Source of the DNA: Shinella pollutisoli
GTDB taxonomy: Bacteria > Pseudomonadota > Alphaproteobacteria > Rhizobiales > Rhizobiaceae
DNA: 64,000 nt
Direction of reading: 5' to 3'
Assembly (NCBI RefSeq): GCF_024609765.1
Contig: NZ_JANFDG010000003.1
Span: 124,001 to 188,000 of the forward strand
Shown: in pieces, positions 46,653 through 58,615 of the stretch
Numbering within the stretch: position 1 is the first letter of the stretch
Layout: the number at the start of each line of letters is the position of its first letter
Made by a program: the position numbers and the translations under genes
The notes under the pieces: generated by a model
The model's database searches: none
Told to the model about the DNA's origin: nothing
What the model saw: the letters and a program-made list of their open reading frames with translations, nothing else

Positions 46653-47609
46653 GTGGCACGACGCATTCGCATCATCGGCATCGGCGCGGGCAATCCCGAC
46701 CACATGACCGTTCAGGCCATCGATGCGCTGAACAGCTGCGACGTGCTCTTCCTTCCCGTGAAGGGCGAGGAGAAGGCCTTCCTCGCCGACATGCGCCGCG
46801 AGATCTGCCGGCGCTTCATCAGGGGCGCCGAACCGCGCGTCCTCGAATTCTCCGTGCCGAAGCGGCGCGCCGACGGCGACTACGGCGCGGGCGTCACCGA
46901 CTGGCACGCGGCGATCGCGGCGATCTACGAGAGGATGCTCCTCGATTCGGTCGGCGAGGCGGAGACGGTCGGCTTGCTCGTCTGGGGCGATCCGATGCTC
47001 TACGACAGCACGATCCGCATCGTCGAGCACGTGCGTGCCGGCGGACGCGTCGCCGTCGACTACGACGTCATTCCCGGCATCACCAGCCTGCAGGCGCTCT
47101 GCGCCGGCCACCGCATTCCGCTGAACCGCATCGGCCTGCCGGTCGAGATCACCACCGGCCGCAGGCTGGCCGAGGGCTGGCCGGAGGGCGCGCGCGACGT
47201 GGCGGTGATGCTCGACGGTGTCCAGGCCTTCGCGACGGTCGACGACCCCGGGGCGGAGATCCACTGGGGCGCCTATCTCGGCACGCCGATGGAGATCCTC
47301 GTTTTCGGCAATCTTTCCGAAATGGCGCAGACCATCGCCGAGACCCGCAGGGCCGCGCGGGAAAGACACGGCTGGATCATGGATACCTATCTCATCCGCC
47401 GCCCGGTTCCCGACGGTGAGGGGAACGGGGATACGGTCCGGCATCTCCCTTCTCCCGATCGGGGAGAAGGTGCCGGCAGGCGGATGAGAGGGCAATCGAA
47501 GCAGGAGGTCCCCTCATCCGGCCCTTCGGGCCACCTTTTCCCCGGCGGCGAGAAGGGGACGGCCTCCTTGCCGCCTGATGAAGCGGATGGGAAGGAGGGG
47601 CCGGCATGA
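46653..47609 (+). CDS. cobF: Precorrin-6A synthase (deacetylating), with repeat-derived tail
   Basis: A 318-residue methyltransferase of the tetrapyrrole-methylase fold; CobF methylates C1 of the corrin ring and removes acetate. Conserved parts: RIIGIGAGNPDHMTVQAI (SAM loop), VWGDPMLYDST and VIPGITSLQALCAGHRIPLN. The family usually ends near residue 255; here about 65 more residues are encoded by a palindromic repeat up to the stop that overlaps cobG. The start is a GTG after CGGAGA. First gene of the cob cluster. Confidence 0.93.
   Translation: MARRIRIIGIGAGNPDHMTVQAIDALNSCDVLFLPVKGEEKAFLADMRREICRRFIRGAEPRVLEFSVPKRRADGDYGAGVTDWHAAIAAIYERMLLDSVGEAETVGLLVWGDPMLYDSTIRIVEHVRAGGRVAVDYDVIPGITSLQALCAGHRIPLNRIGLPVEITTGRRLAEGWPEGARDVAVMLDGVQAFATVDDPGAEIHWGAYLGTPMEILVFGNLSEMAQTIAETRRAARERHGWIMDTYLIRRPVPDGEGNGDTVRHLPSPDRGEGAGRRMRGQSKQEVPSSGPSGHLFPGGEKGTASLPPDEADGKEGPA
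47448..47556. repeat. RIME-like palindromic element inside the cobF 3' end
   Basis: Two halves: CCTTCTCCCG/CGGGGAGAAGG (47448-47470) with CGGATGAG after it, and CTCATCCGGCCCTTCGGGCC at about 47513 with a second imperfect palindrome (47534-47556). The same building blocks occur at 31736-31847 in a different order. It lies in the reading frame of cobF. Confidence 0.75.
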
Positions 47610-48928
47610 GCGCTGCTCTTCGCCTGCCGCCGCCGCCCGTGCGCCGCGGCGCCTGCCCGTCCGTCGCCGCGCCGATGCCGACCGGCGACGGCCTGCTCGT
47701 GCGCCTGCGCCCGCGCGCGGCCGGGCTTTCGCCGGAAAAGTGGCGCGCCATCGCGGCGCTCGCCCGCCGCCACGGCAACGGCCTCGTCGAGGTGACGGCG
47801 CGCGGCAATCTGCAGATCCGCGGATTGACCGCCGACAGCGCGCGGATGCTGGCGTCCGGGCTCGACGCCGCCGACATCGCCTTGCGCTCCGGCACCGCCA
47901 TCGAGGTGCCGCCGCTTTCCGGGCTCGACCCCTCCGAGGCGGCCGATGCGACGCCGGTGGCCGCGGCCATCGAGGCGGCCATCGCCGCCCGTGGTTTCGC
48001 GCTGGCGCCGAAGCTCGCCGTCGTCGTCGACGGCGGCGGCGTGCTCTCGCTCGCCGACATGGTCGCCGACCTGCGGCTCGATGCCGAGCGGACGGCCGAA
48101 GGGGTGATGTGGCGAATCTCCACCGCAGGCGATGCATTTTCCGCCCGCCCCGTCGCCCGCGCGGATGCGGCGGACGCGGTGGAAACGGTCGTCGGGCTGC
48201 TCGGCCTTCTCGCCGCGCTCGGCCCGGCCGCGCGCGGGCGCGATCTCGGCGAGGCGCTCGTTCCCGCGCTGGCGGGGCCGACGGTTCGTCCATCGCTGCC
48301 GCCGGTGCCGGTCGGGCCGATCGCCGTCGGCGCGGGGCAGGTGCTCGGCCTGCGGCTACCCTACGGGCGGATCCATGCCGACAGGCTGGAAGGGCTCGCG
48401 AACGACCTGGAACGGCTCGGCGCGACGGAAATACGGCTTGCGCCGCATCGCGCGCTGCTGGTGCCGGGTCTTGCCGGAGAAGCCCTCGCGGCGACGATCC
48501 GCGCGGCCGCGGCGCACGGCTTCCGGACCGATCCGGACGCGCCCGGCAATGCGATTTCCGTCTGCGCGGGCAGCGCCGGCTGCGCCTCCGGCCTTATCGA
48601 CACCCATGCCGTCGCCGACTTGCTGGTCGCGGAGGCGCCCTCGCTCTTCGGCGGGGCGCCCGGCATCCACATTTCCGGCTGCGCCAAGGGCTGCGCCCAT
48701 CCGGCCGCCGCCGCCGTCACGCTTGCCGGCAGCGCGGGCGGCCTCGGCCTCGTGCCCGGCGGCCGGGCCGGCGACGAGCCGCTCGCCGTGACGGACGATG
48801 CCGCTGCCGCCTTCGCCCGTCTCGAGGCGCTTCTCTCGCGCGAACGGGCACCCGGCGAACCTCTCGACTCCCTTCTCGACCGGCTCGGCAGAAGCCGGTT
48901 GAAGGCCGCATTCCAGGGCAGGACATGA
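47606..48928 (+). CDS. cobG: Precorrin-3B synthase (monooxygenase)
   Basis: A 440-residue iron-sulfur enzyme of the nitrite/sulfite-reductase-like fold. It hydroxylates C20 and forms the gamma-lactone of precorrin-3B using O2, a mark of the aerobic route. VTARGNLQIRGLT and the Cys-rich ISVCAGSAGCASG / ISGCAKGCAHP, which bind the [4Fe-4S] cluster, are visible. It overlaps cobF and cobH by 4 bp (ATGA at both junctions). Confidence 0.94.
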   Translation: MSAALRLPPPPVRRGACPSVAAPMPTGDGLLVRLRPRAAGLSPEKWRAIAALARRHGNGLVEVTARGNLQIRGLTADSARMLASGLDAADIALRSGTAIEVPPLSGLDPSEAADATPVAAAIEAAIAARGFALAPKLAVVVDGGGVLSLADMVADLRLDAERTAEGVMWRISTAGDAFSARPVARADAADAVETVVGLLGLLAALGPAARGRDLGEALVPALAGPTVRPSLPPVPVGPIAVGAGQVLGLRLPYGRIHADRLEGLANDLERLGATEIRLAPHRALLVPGLAGEALAATIRAAAAHGFRTDPDAPGNAISVCAGSAGCASGLIDTHAVADLLVAEAPSLFGGAPGIHISGCAKGCAHPAAAAVTLAGSAGGLGLVPGGRAGDEPLAVTDDAAAAFARLEALLSRERAPGEPLDSLLDRLGRSRLKAAFQGRT

Positions 48929-49557
48929 CAGACTACGACTATATCAAGGACGGCACCGCCATCTACGAGCGCTCCTTCGCCATCATCCGCGCCGAGGCCG
49001 ATCTCTCGCGCTTCTCCGAGGCCGAGGCCGACGTCGCCGTGCGGATGATCCATGCGGCGGGGCTGGTGGAGGCGGCGGAGCATTTCGCCTTCTCGCCCGG
49101 CTTCGTCGCGTCCGCCCGGGCGGCACTCGTCGCCGGCGCGCCGATCTTCTGCGATGCGGAAATGGTGGCGCGCGGCGTCACGGCGGCCCGGCTGCCGGCG
49201 GAGAACGACGTCATCTGCACGCTGCGCGACCCGCGCACGCCGGAACTCGCATCCGAGATCGGCAATACCCGCTCCGCCGCCGCCATCCGCCTCTGGCTCG
49301 ACCGGCTGGCGGGCTCGGTCGTCGCGATCGGCAACGCGCCGACGGCGCTCTTCTACCTGCTCGAACTGCTGCGCGACGGTGCGCCGAAGCCGGCGGCGAT
49401 CCTCGGCATGCCGGTCGGCTTCGTCGGCGCCGCCGAATCGAAGGAGGCGCTCATGGAGAACTCCTACGGCGTGCCATGCGCCATCGTCCGCGGCCGGCTC
49501 GGCGGCAGCGCCATGACGGCGGCGGCGCTGAACGCGCTCGCGAGGTCCGGCCTGTGA
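48925..49557 (+). CDS. cobH: Precorrin-8X methylmutase
   Basis: A 210-residue enzyme that moves a methyl group from C11 to C12 to give hydrogenobyrinate. YIKDGTAIYERSFAIIRAEADL starts the protein, VRMIHAAG carries the catalytic His, and MPVGFVGAAESKEALM is the C-terminal signature. The ATG overlaps the cobG stop; a longer frame open from 47578 is a shadow of cobG. Confidence 0.96.
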   Translation: MTDYDYIKDGTAIYERSFAIIRAEADLSRFSEAEADVAVRMIHAAGLVEAAEHFAFSPGFVASARAALVAGAPIFCDAEMVARGVTAARLPAENDVICTLRDPRTPELASEIGNTRSAAAIRLWLDRLAGSVVAIGNAPTALFYLLELLRDGAPKPAAILGMPVGFVGAAESKEALMENSYGVPCAIVRGRLGGSAMTAAALNALARSGL

Positions 49558-50285
49558 GCGGCGCGGGCAAACTCTACGGCGTCGGCACCGGCCCCGGCGA
49601 CCCGGAGCTGCTGACGCTGAAGGCCGTGCGCGCGCTCGGTGAGGCGGACGTGCTCGCCTGGTTCGCCAAGGCGGGCGGCACCGGCAACGGCCGCGCCATC
49701 GTCGAGGGCCTGCTGCGGCCCGGCATGGCCGAGCTGCCGCTCCACTATCCGGTGACCGTCGAGATCGACAAGGAACACGACGACTACAAGAGCCGCATCA
49801 CCGCCTTCTACGACGCCTCGGCCGAAGCCGTCGCGGAGCACCTTGCCGCCGGCCGCACGGTCGCGATCCTGTCGGAGGGCGACCCGCTGTTCTACGGTTC
49901 CTACATGCACCTGCACGTGCGGCTTGCCCATCGCTTCCCGACGGAGGTCGTCCCCGGCATTACCGCCATGTCCGGCTGCTGGTCGCTGTCGGGCCTGCCC
50001 ATCGTCCAGGGCGACGACGTGCTCTCGGTGCTGCCCGGCACGATGGCCGAGGCGGAGCTCTCGCGCCGGCTCGGCGACACGCAGGCCGCCGTCATCATGA
50101 AGGTCGGCCGCAACCTGCCGAAGATCCGCCGGGCGCTCGCCGCCGCCGGCCGGCTCGGTGAGGCGATCTATGTCGAGCGCGGCACCACGCCCGCCGGCCG
50201 TTCCGTGCGGCTTGCGGAGAAGCCGGACGATGCCGCGCCCTATTTCTCGCTCGTGCTCGTGCCGGGCTGGAGCGGCCGGCCATGA
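49554..50285 (+). CDS. cobI: Precorrin-2 C20-methyltransferase
   Basis: A 243-residue SAM-dependent methyltransferase: LYGVGTGPGDPELLTLKAVRAL (SAM loop) and VAILSEGDPLFYGSYMHLH are typical. It makes precorrin-3A, the first methylation unique to the corrin branch in this cluster. The start is GTG overlapping the cobH stop (GTGA). Confidence 0.96.
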   Translation: MSGAGKLYGVGTGPGDPELLTLKAVRALGEADVLAWFAKAGGTGNGRAIVEGLLRPGMAELPLHYPVTVEIDKEHDDYKSRITAFYDASAEAVAEHLAAGRTVAILSEGDPLFYGSYMHLHVRLAHRFPTEVVPGITAMSGCWSLSGLPIVQGDDVLSVLPGTMAEAELSRRLGDTQAAVIMKVGRNLPKIRRALAAAGRLGEAIYVERGTTPAGRSVRLAEKPDDAAPYFSLVLVPGWSGRP

Positions 50286-51046
50286 CGGGCAGACTCTTCG
50301 TGATCGGCACGGGACCGGGCAATCCCGACCAGATGACGCCGGAGGCGCGGCGCGCGGTCGAGGCCTCGACCGCCTTCTTCGGCTATTTCCCCTATCTCGA
50401 CCGGCTGGACCTGCGCCCCGACCAGGTCAAGGTCGCCTCCGACAACCGCGAGGAGCTCTCCCGCGCAGAGGCCGCGCTTGCCCGCGCGGCGGCGGGCGAG
50501 GCGGTATGCGTCGTCTCGGGCGGCGATCCGGGCGTCTTCGCCATGGCGGCCGCCGTCTGCGAGGCGATCGATGCCGGGCCGGCGGAATGGAAGACCGTCG
50601 ATCTCACCGTCGTGCCGGGCGTCACCGCCATGCTCGCCGTCGCCGCCCGCATCGGCGCGCCGCTCGGCCACGATTTCTGCGCCATCTCGCTCTCCGACAA
50701 CCTGAAGCCCTGGGACGTGATCGAGAAGCGGCTGCGGCTCGTCGCGGAAGCCGGCCTGGTGATCGCGCTCTACAATCCGATCAGCAAGGCGCGCCCCTGG
50801 CAGCTCGGCCGCGCCTTCGCGCTTCTGCGCGAGATATTGCCGGCGGCCACGCCGGTCGTCTTCGGCCGCGCCGCCGGCCGGCCGGACGAGCGCATGCTGG
50901 TCATGCCGCTCGGAGAGGCCGAGGCGGAGCGGGCGGACATGGCGACCTGCGTCGTCATCGGCTCGCCGGAGACGCGGACGATCGCCCGGCCGGGCCTCCC
51001 CGACCTCGTCTACACGCCGCGCTTCTACCGGGAGCCGAGCAGATGA
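50282..51046 (+). CDS. cobJ: Precorrin-3B C17-methyltransferase
   Basis: A 254-residue methylase that methylates C17 during ring contraction. GTGPGNPDQMTPEARRAVEAS and VCVVSGGDPGVFAMAAAVCEAI are the family motifs, and LYNPISKARPWQLGRAFALLRE is the C-terminal pattern. It overlaps cobI by 4 bp. Its 3' end overlaps the 3' end of the opposite-strand cobK by 22 bp. Confidence 0.96.
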   Translation: MTGRLFVIGTGPGNPDQMTPEARRAVEASTAFFGYFPYLDRLDLRPDQVKVASDNREELSRAEAALARAAAGEAVCVVSGGDPGVFAMAAAVCEAIDAGPAEWKTVDLTVVPGVTAMLAVAARIGAPLGHDFCAISLSDNLKPWDVIEKRLRLVAEAGLVIALYNPISKARPWQLGRAFALLREILPAATPVVFGRAAGRPDERMLVMPLGEAEAERADMATCVVIGSPETRTIARPGLPDLVYTPRFYREPSR

Positions 51047-51780
51047 TCGGCGAGCCGTTCCGCCTCCTCGACCGTCTCCGCCCGGTTGCCATCGGCCGCC
51101 GGCGCGCGGTCGACCAGCACGACGGGAAGGCCGAGGATGCGCGCGGCGACGATCTTGCCGAAGCTCGCCTCGCCGCCGGAGTTCTTGCTGACGACGACGT
51201 CGATGCGATGCCGTCGCAGGAGTTCCACCTCCGCCTCGACCGCGAAGGGGCCGCGCGACAGGAGGTATTCGACGTCGGGCGCCTCGAGCGGCGGATCGAC
51301 GGGGTCGACGCTGCGCACGAGATAGTGGTGCTGCGGCGCGGCGTCGAAGGCCTTCGTCTCCTGCCGGCCGATGGTGAGGAAGACGCGGCGCGGCGCCGCG
51401 CCGAGCGCCGTGACGGCCCCGGCCATCGAACCGACGCGCGTCCAGCGGTCGGCCGGCGTCTCGCTCCAGCCGGAGCGTTCGAGGCGGACGAGGGGGACGT
51501 GCGCGCCTTCCGCCGCGGCCTCGGCATTGGCGGAGATCCGCTGCGCGAAGGGATGCGTCGCGTCGATCAGCAGGTCGACGGCCTCGCGGCGGAGATACGC
51601 TTTGAGTCCCGCCACGCCGCCGAAGCCGCCGCTGCGGACGGGAACGGGCTGCGGCGCCGGATCGAGCGTGCGGCCGGCGAGCGACAGCGTCACGGCGAGA
51701 TCGGTGCGGCCGGCAAGGCGCGCGGCGAGTTCGCGCGCCTCCGTCGTGCCGCCCAGAATGAGGATGCGTCTCTTGTCCAC
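51025..51780 (-). CDS. cobK: Precorrin-6A reductase
   Basis: A 251-residue NADPH-dependent reductase: [20 protein letters not shown] at the start, DLLIDATHPFAQRISANAEAA in the middle and VVVSKNSGGEASFGKIVAAR at the end. It reduces precorrin-6A to 6B. The GTG at 51780 matches the family N-terminus. It lies on the minus strand inside an otherwise plus-strand cluster, overlapping cobJ (22 bp) and the start of cobL (17 bp). Confidence 0.94.
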   Translation of the reverse strand: MDKRRILILGGTTEARELAARLAGRTDLAVTLSLAGRTLDPAPQPVPVRSGGFGGVAGLKAYLRREAVDLLIDATHPFAQRISANAEAAAEGAHVPLVRLERSGWSETPADRWTRVGSMAGAVTALGAAPRRVFLTIGRQETKAFDAAPQHHYLVRSVDPVDPPLEAPDVEYLLSRGPFAVEAEVELLRRHRIDVVVSKNSGGEASFGKIVAARILGLPVVLVDRAPAADGNRAETVEEAERLADHLLGSR

Positions 51781-53026
51781 GCCTGATCCGTCCCTTCCGC
51801 CCTGGCTTTCCGTCGTCGGTCTCGGTGAGGACGGTCTAGCCGGTCTCGGCGACGCGGCCAAGGCCGCAATCGCGGAGGCCGAGGTCGTCTTCGGCGGCGA
51901 GCGGCATCTGGCGCTGGCCGATGCGGCGATCCGCGGCGAACGCCATGCCTGGCTCAGCCCGTTCGAACGCTCGGTCGAGGCGGTGCTGGCGGCGCGGGGG
52001 CGGCCGGTCGCCGTGCTCGCCTCGGGCGATCCCTTCTTCTACGGCGTCGGCGTCACGCTGTCGCGGCGCATCGCGCGCGAAGAAATGCGCGTCTTCCCGG
52101 CGCCGTCTTCCTTCAGCCTCGCCGCCTCGCGCATGGGCTGGGCGCTGCAGGAGACCGCCTGCGTCTCGCTGCACGGGCGGCCGCTCGATCTCATCCGCCC
52201 GCATCTCCATCCGGACGCCCGCATCCTCGCGCTCACCTCCGACGGCGACGGACCCGCGGCACTTGCCGCACTGCTGACGGAAAGCGGCTTCGGCGGCTCG
52301 CGGCTCACCGTGCTGGAGGCGCTGGGGGGCCCGCGCGAGCGGGTGAGCCACCACCGCGCCGATGCCTTCGCGCTCGCCGACGCCGACATGCTCAACGTCT
52401 GCGCCGTTGAGGTCGCGGCGGGGGAGGGCGCGCGCGTGCTGGCGCTTGCGCCGGGCCGCGACGACGGGCTCTACGAGCACGACGGCCAGATCACCAAGCG
52501 CGAGGTGCGCGCGCTCACGCTGTCGGCGCTTTCGCCGCGGCGGGGGGAGCTTTTGTGGGATATCGGTGCGGGCTCCGGCTCCGTCGGCATCGAATGGATG
52601 CTCGCCGATCCGTCGCTGCGCGCCATCGCCGTCGAGGCGCATGCCGAGCGCGCCGCCCGCATCCGCCGCAACGCGGCCCGCTTCGGCGTGCCGGGTCTTG
52701 CCGTCGTGGAAGGCGCGGCGCCGCAGGCGCTTGCCGGGCTCGCCGCGCCGGATGCCGTCTTCATCGGCGGCGGCGGCAGCGAGGACGGCGTGATGGAAGC
52801 GGCGATCGCCGGTCTCAAGCCCGGCGGTCGGCTCGTCGCCAACGCGGTGACGACGGAGATGGAGGCGGTGCTGCTTTCGCGGCATGCGGGCCTGGGCGGT
52901 TCGCTGATCCGCATCGATCTCGCCCGCGCGGCCCCCGTCGGCACCATGACGGGCTGGCGGCCGGCCATGCCGGTGACGCAATGGAGCTGGACTAAGCCGG
53001 CTAAGGAAATCGGGGGAAGCAGATGA
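51764..53026 (+). CDS. cobL: Precorrin-6B C5,15-methyltransferase (decarboxylating)
   Basis: A 420-residue two-domain enzyme: an N-terminal tetrapyrrole-methylase domain ([35 protein letters not shown]) and a C-terminal class I methyltransferase ([21 protein letters not shown]). It methylates C5 and C15 and decarboxylates the acetate at C12. The ATG at 51764 leaves 12 residues before the conserved start; ATG 51758 and TTG 51773 are alternatives. Its start lies over the cobK start on the opposite strand. Confidence 0.93.
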   Translation: MRLLSTPDPSLPPWLSVVGLGEDGLAGLGDAAKAAIAEAEVVFGGERHLALADAAIRGERHAWLSPFERSVEAVLAARGRPVAVLASGDPFFYGVGVTLSRRIAREEMRVFPAPSSFSLAASRMGWALQETACVSLHGRPLDLIRPHLHPDARILALTSDGDGPAALAALLTESGFGGSRLTVLEALGGPRERVSHHRADAFALADADMLNVCAVEVAAGEGARVLALAPGRDDGLYEHDGQITKREVRALTLSALSPRRGELLWDIGAGSGSVGIEWMLADPSLRAIAVEAHAERAARIRRNAARFGVPGLAVVEGAAPQALAGLAAPDAVFIGGGGSEDGVMEAAIAGLKPGGRLVANAVTTEMEAVLLSRHAGLGGSLIRIDLARAAPVGTMTGWRPAMPVTQWSWTKPAKEIGGSR

Positions 53027-53784
53027 CCGTTCATTTCATCGGTGCCGGGCCGGGGGCGGCCGATCTCATCACCGTGCGCGGGCGCGACCTCATCGAAAGA
53101 TGCCCCGTCTGCCTCTATGCCGGCTCCATCGTCTCGCCGGAACTGCTGCAATACTGCCCGCCGGGCGCGCGCATCGTCGACACCGCGCCGATGTCGCTCG
53201 ACGAGATCGAGGCCGAATTCCTGCGAGCGGCGGAGGCGGGGGAGGAGGTGGCGCGGCTCCATTCCGGCGACCTCTCCGTCTGGAGCGCCGTCGCCGAGCA
53301 GATCCGCCGGCTGGAGCGGCACGGGCTCGCCTATACGCTGACGCCCGGCGTGCCCTCCTTCGCGGCGGCGGCGGCGGCGCTGGGGCGGGAACTGACGATC
53401 CCGGCTGTCGCCCAGAGCCTCGTGCTCACCCGCGTCTCCGGCCGCGCCTCGCCGATGCCGAACCGCGAGACGCTCGAAAATTTCGGCAAGACGGGGGCGA
53501 CGCTCGCCATCCATCTCGCCATCCATGCGCTGGATCAGGTGGTCGCGGAGCTGACGCCGCTCTACGGCGCCGATTGCCCGGTCGCCATCGTCGTCAAGGC
53601 CTCCTGGCCGGACGAGCGCATCGTCCGCGGCACGCTCGGCGACATCGCGGCGAAGGTGGCGGAGGCGCCCATCGAGCGCACGGCGCTGATCTTCGTCGGC
53701 CGCACGCTTGCGGCCGAGGATTTCCGCGAGAGCTCGCTCTACAACCCGGCCTACCAGCGGCGGTTCCGCGGTCGGGGCGATTGA
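53023..53784 (+). CDS. cobM: Precorrin-4 C11-methyltransferase
   Basis: A 253-residue methylase: [22 protein letters not shown] (SAM loop), [20 protein letters not shown] and [20 protein letters not shown] are typical. It overlaps cobL by 4 bp and is the last gene of the cluster. Confidence 0.96.
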   Translation: MTVHFIGAGPGAADLITVRGRDLIERCPVCLYAGSIVSPELLQYCPPGARIVDTAPMSLDEIEAEFLRAAEAGEEVARLHSGDLSVWSAVAEQIRRLERHGLAYTLTPGVPSFAAAAAALGRELTIPAVAQSLVLTRVSGRASPMPNRETLENFGKTGATLAIHLAIHALDQVVAELTPLYGADCPVAIVVKASWPDERIVRGTLGDIAAKVAEAPIERTALIFVGRTLAAEDFRESSLYNPAYQRRFRGRGD

Positions 53785-53831
53785 GCAATTCCAGCGAAAG
53801 CGCCGAACGCGGTTTTGCGTCCGGAACTGCG
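53785..53831. repeat. Short dispersed palindromic repeat, copy 2
   Basis: A 47-bp sequence beginning GCAATTCCAGCGAAAGCG and ending GCGTCCGGAACTGCG, similar to the copy at 42939-42982. It follows the cobM stop directly and lies between the convergent cobM and metH genes, where it could act as a transcript end. Confidence 0.6.
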
Positions 53832-53847
53832 CGGTGAATGAACCCGA

Positions 53848-57633
<3,786 letters not shown>

Positions 57634-57643
57634 GGCGGAACCC

Positions 57644-57667
57644 TCCGGGTATGGATGCATACCCGGA
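57644..57667 (-). promoter_or_regulatory. Hairpin touching the metH ribosome-binding site
   Basis: TCCGGGTATG and CATACCCGGA are exact inverted 10-mers around a four-base loop, 11 bp upstream of the ATG. On the mRNA the 3' arm ends in the GGA that begins the GGAGGG ribosome site, so folding would hide part of it. Translational control is inferred. Confidence 0.55.
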
Positions 57668-57671
57668 AATC

Positions 57672-57691
57672 ACATAAAGACATCTTTATGT
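57672..57691. promoter_or_regulatory. Palindromic operator upstream of metH
   Basis: ACATAAAGACATCTTTATGT is a perfect 9+9 bp palindrome. On the minus strand TTGACA (57694-57689) overlaps it, so a bound protein would cover the promoter. The shape fits ArsR-type regulators of the SAM cycle (SahR class); this is inference from family knowledge. Confidence 0.6.
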
Positions 57692-57716
57692 CAACATGCC
57701 TTTATATCTGGCCTGC

Positions 57717-57932
57717 CTAGTGCGCCGTGCCGTCCAGTCCCGCGAGCGAGGCGAAGAGGGCGCGCAGCCGGCTGATGTCGGGGTCGGCCGCGCCGTAGCG
57801 GGCGAGCTTCTGCACCTCCTTCAGCGCTTCCGACGCAAGGTCGGCCCCGCGCGGCTGCCAGAGCAGCCAGGAGATGAAGACGGATTCCGCCTTTCCGTCG
57901 CCGGAGGAGAGCTGGTCGGCAAATGCAAACAT
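57717..57932 (-). CDS. Small unknown protein under a cobalamin riboswitch
   Basis: A 71-residue protein (MFAFADQLSSGDGKAESVFISWLLWQPRGADLASEAL...) I do not recognise. It has a short amphipathic helix and ends LFASLAGLDGTAH. The ATG at 57932 has GGGGA seven bases before it, held in a perfect hairpin; a GTG start at 57974 would translate that hairpin. It lies between a B12 riboswitch and metH. It may be a real B12-responsive gene or a short leader peptide-like gene. Confidence 0.55.
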   Translation of the reverse strand: MFAFADQLSSGDGKAESVFISWLLWQPRGADLASEALKEVQKLARYGAADPDISRLRALFASLAGLDGTAH

Positions 57933-57938
57933 GTGGAT

Positions 57939-57958
57939 CCCCAATTTGCGAATTGGGG
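57939..57958 (-). promoter_or_regulatory. Ribosome-site hairpin, likely riboswitch expression platform
   Basis: CCCCAATT-TGCG-AATTGGGG, exact 8-bp arms. On the transcript the 3' arm supplies the GGGGA ribosome site, six bases before the ATG at 57932. It follows the riboswitch aptamer and could be the switching element. Confidence 0.55.
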
Positions 57959-58044
57959 GATGAACCGGACGCACGCATGCTGGGTTGTCGCCCGAAAGGC
58001 GAGAAGCAAGCGCACCATTGGGACACCCCGCCCATGGACGTAAC

Positions 58045-58235
58045 AGGCGTCAGGGCAGGTCTCCTGGCTTGCGGGTCTTCGCTTCTGTCTCGCCTTCCCG
58101 GTGCTTTCGCGCCAGTGGCATCGAGCGACAGCAGCTCGCCGTTCACAGTTGCGGGGGCAGCGCCGGCCTTGCGTTCCCTGGCAAGGAACAATCGCACCGG
58201 CTTCCCTCTTAGCCTCCGGACCGCACGCGACCCGG
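58045..58235 (-). ncRNA. Cobalamin riboswitch
   Basis: On the minus strand the B12 box AAGCCAGGAGACCTGCC (58070-58054) lies at the 3' end. The conserved GGTGCGATTG, the CCCCCGCAACTGTGA region, GCCACTGG and the AAGCACCGGGAAGGCG helix occur in the usual order upstream. It is read leftward into the 71-residue gene and possibly metH. Binding of B12 is expected to reduce expression. Confidence 0.92.
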
Positions 58236-58615
58236 AAGACCCTGACGGCGGCAGACTGGCCCGCCGCGCCGGCCTTGTCAATGGCGGCGATCGGTCGCGC
58301 ACAGGCTCTTTCCGCCGGCGGGAACTTTCCCCTGCCGGCGGCATTCGGTCCGCACGATGCCGGCGCCTGCCGCGATTTACCAAACCGCACGGAGGGCGCG
58401 TGCCGCCATGTTGCAAGTCTTTGTCCCAGCGGCTAAAAAATGCCGTTTTCATGCACCACGCGGCCATGATGCCGATACGCGTGCCGCCTGAGCCGGCCTT
58501 TCTCTCCGACGGACCGGTCAGGCGCGACACGCGCACGAAGCCTGCTCGCGAACAACCGTCCGGCGTCAAGGCCGTCGCCGGACGTCTCAACCCTGCCGCA
58601 GCCAGAAACGAGAAG
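58236..58615. other. Divergent promoter region between the riboswitch gene and ndvB
   Basis: No separate gene. It must hold the leftward promoter of the riboswitch transcript and the rightward promoter of the glucan synthase. The frame of the latter is open back to about 58451, so part of this stretch may be its N-terminus. Confidence 0.5.
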
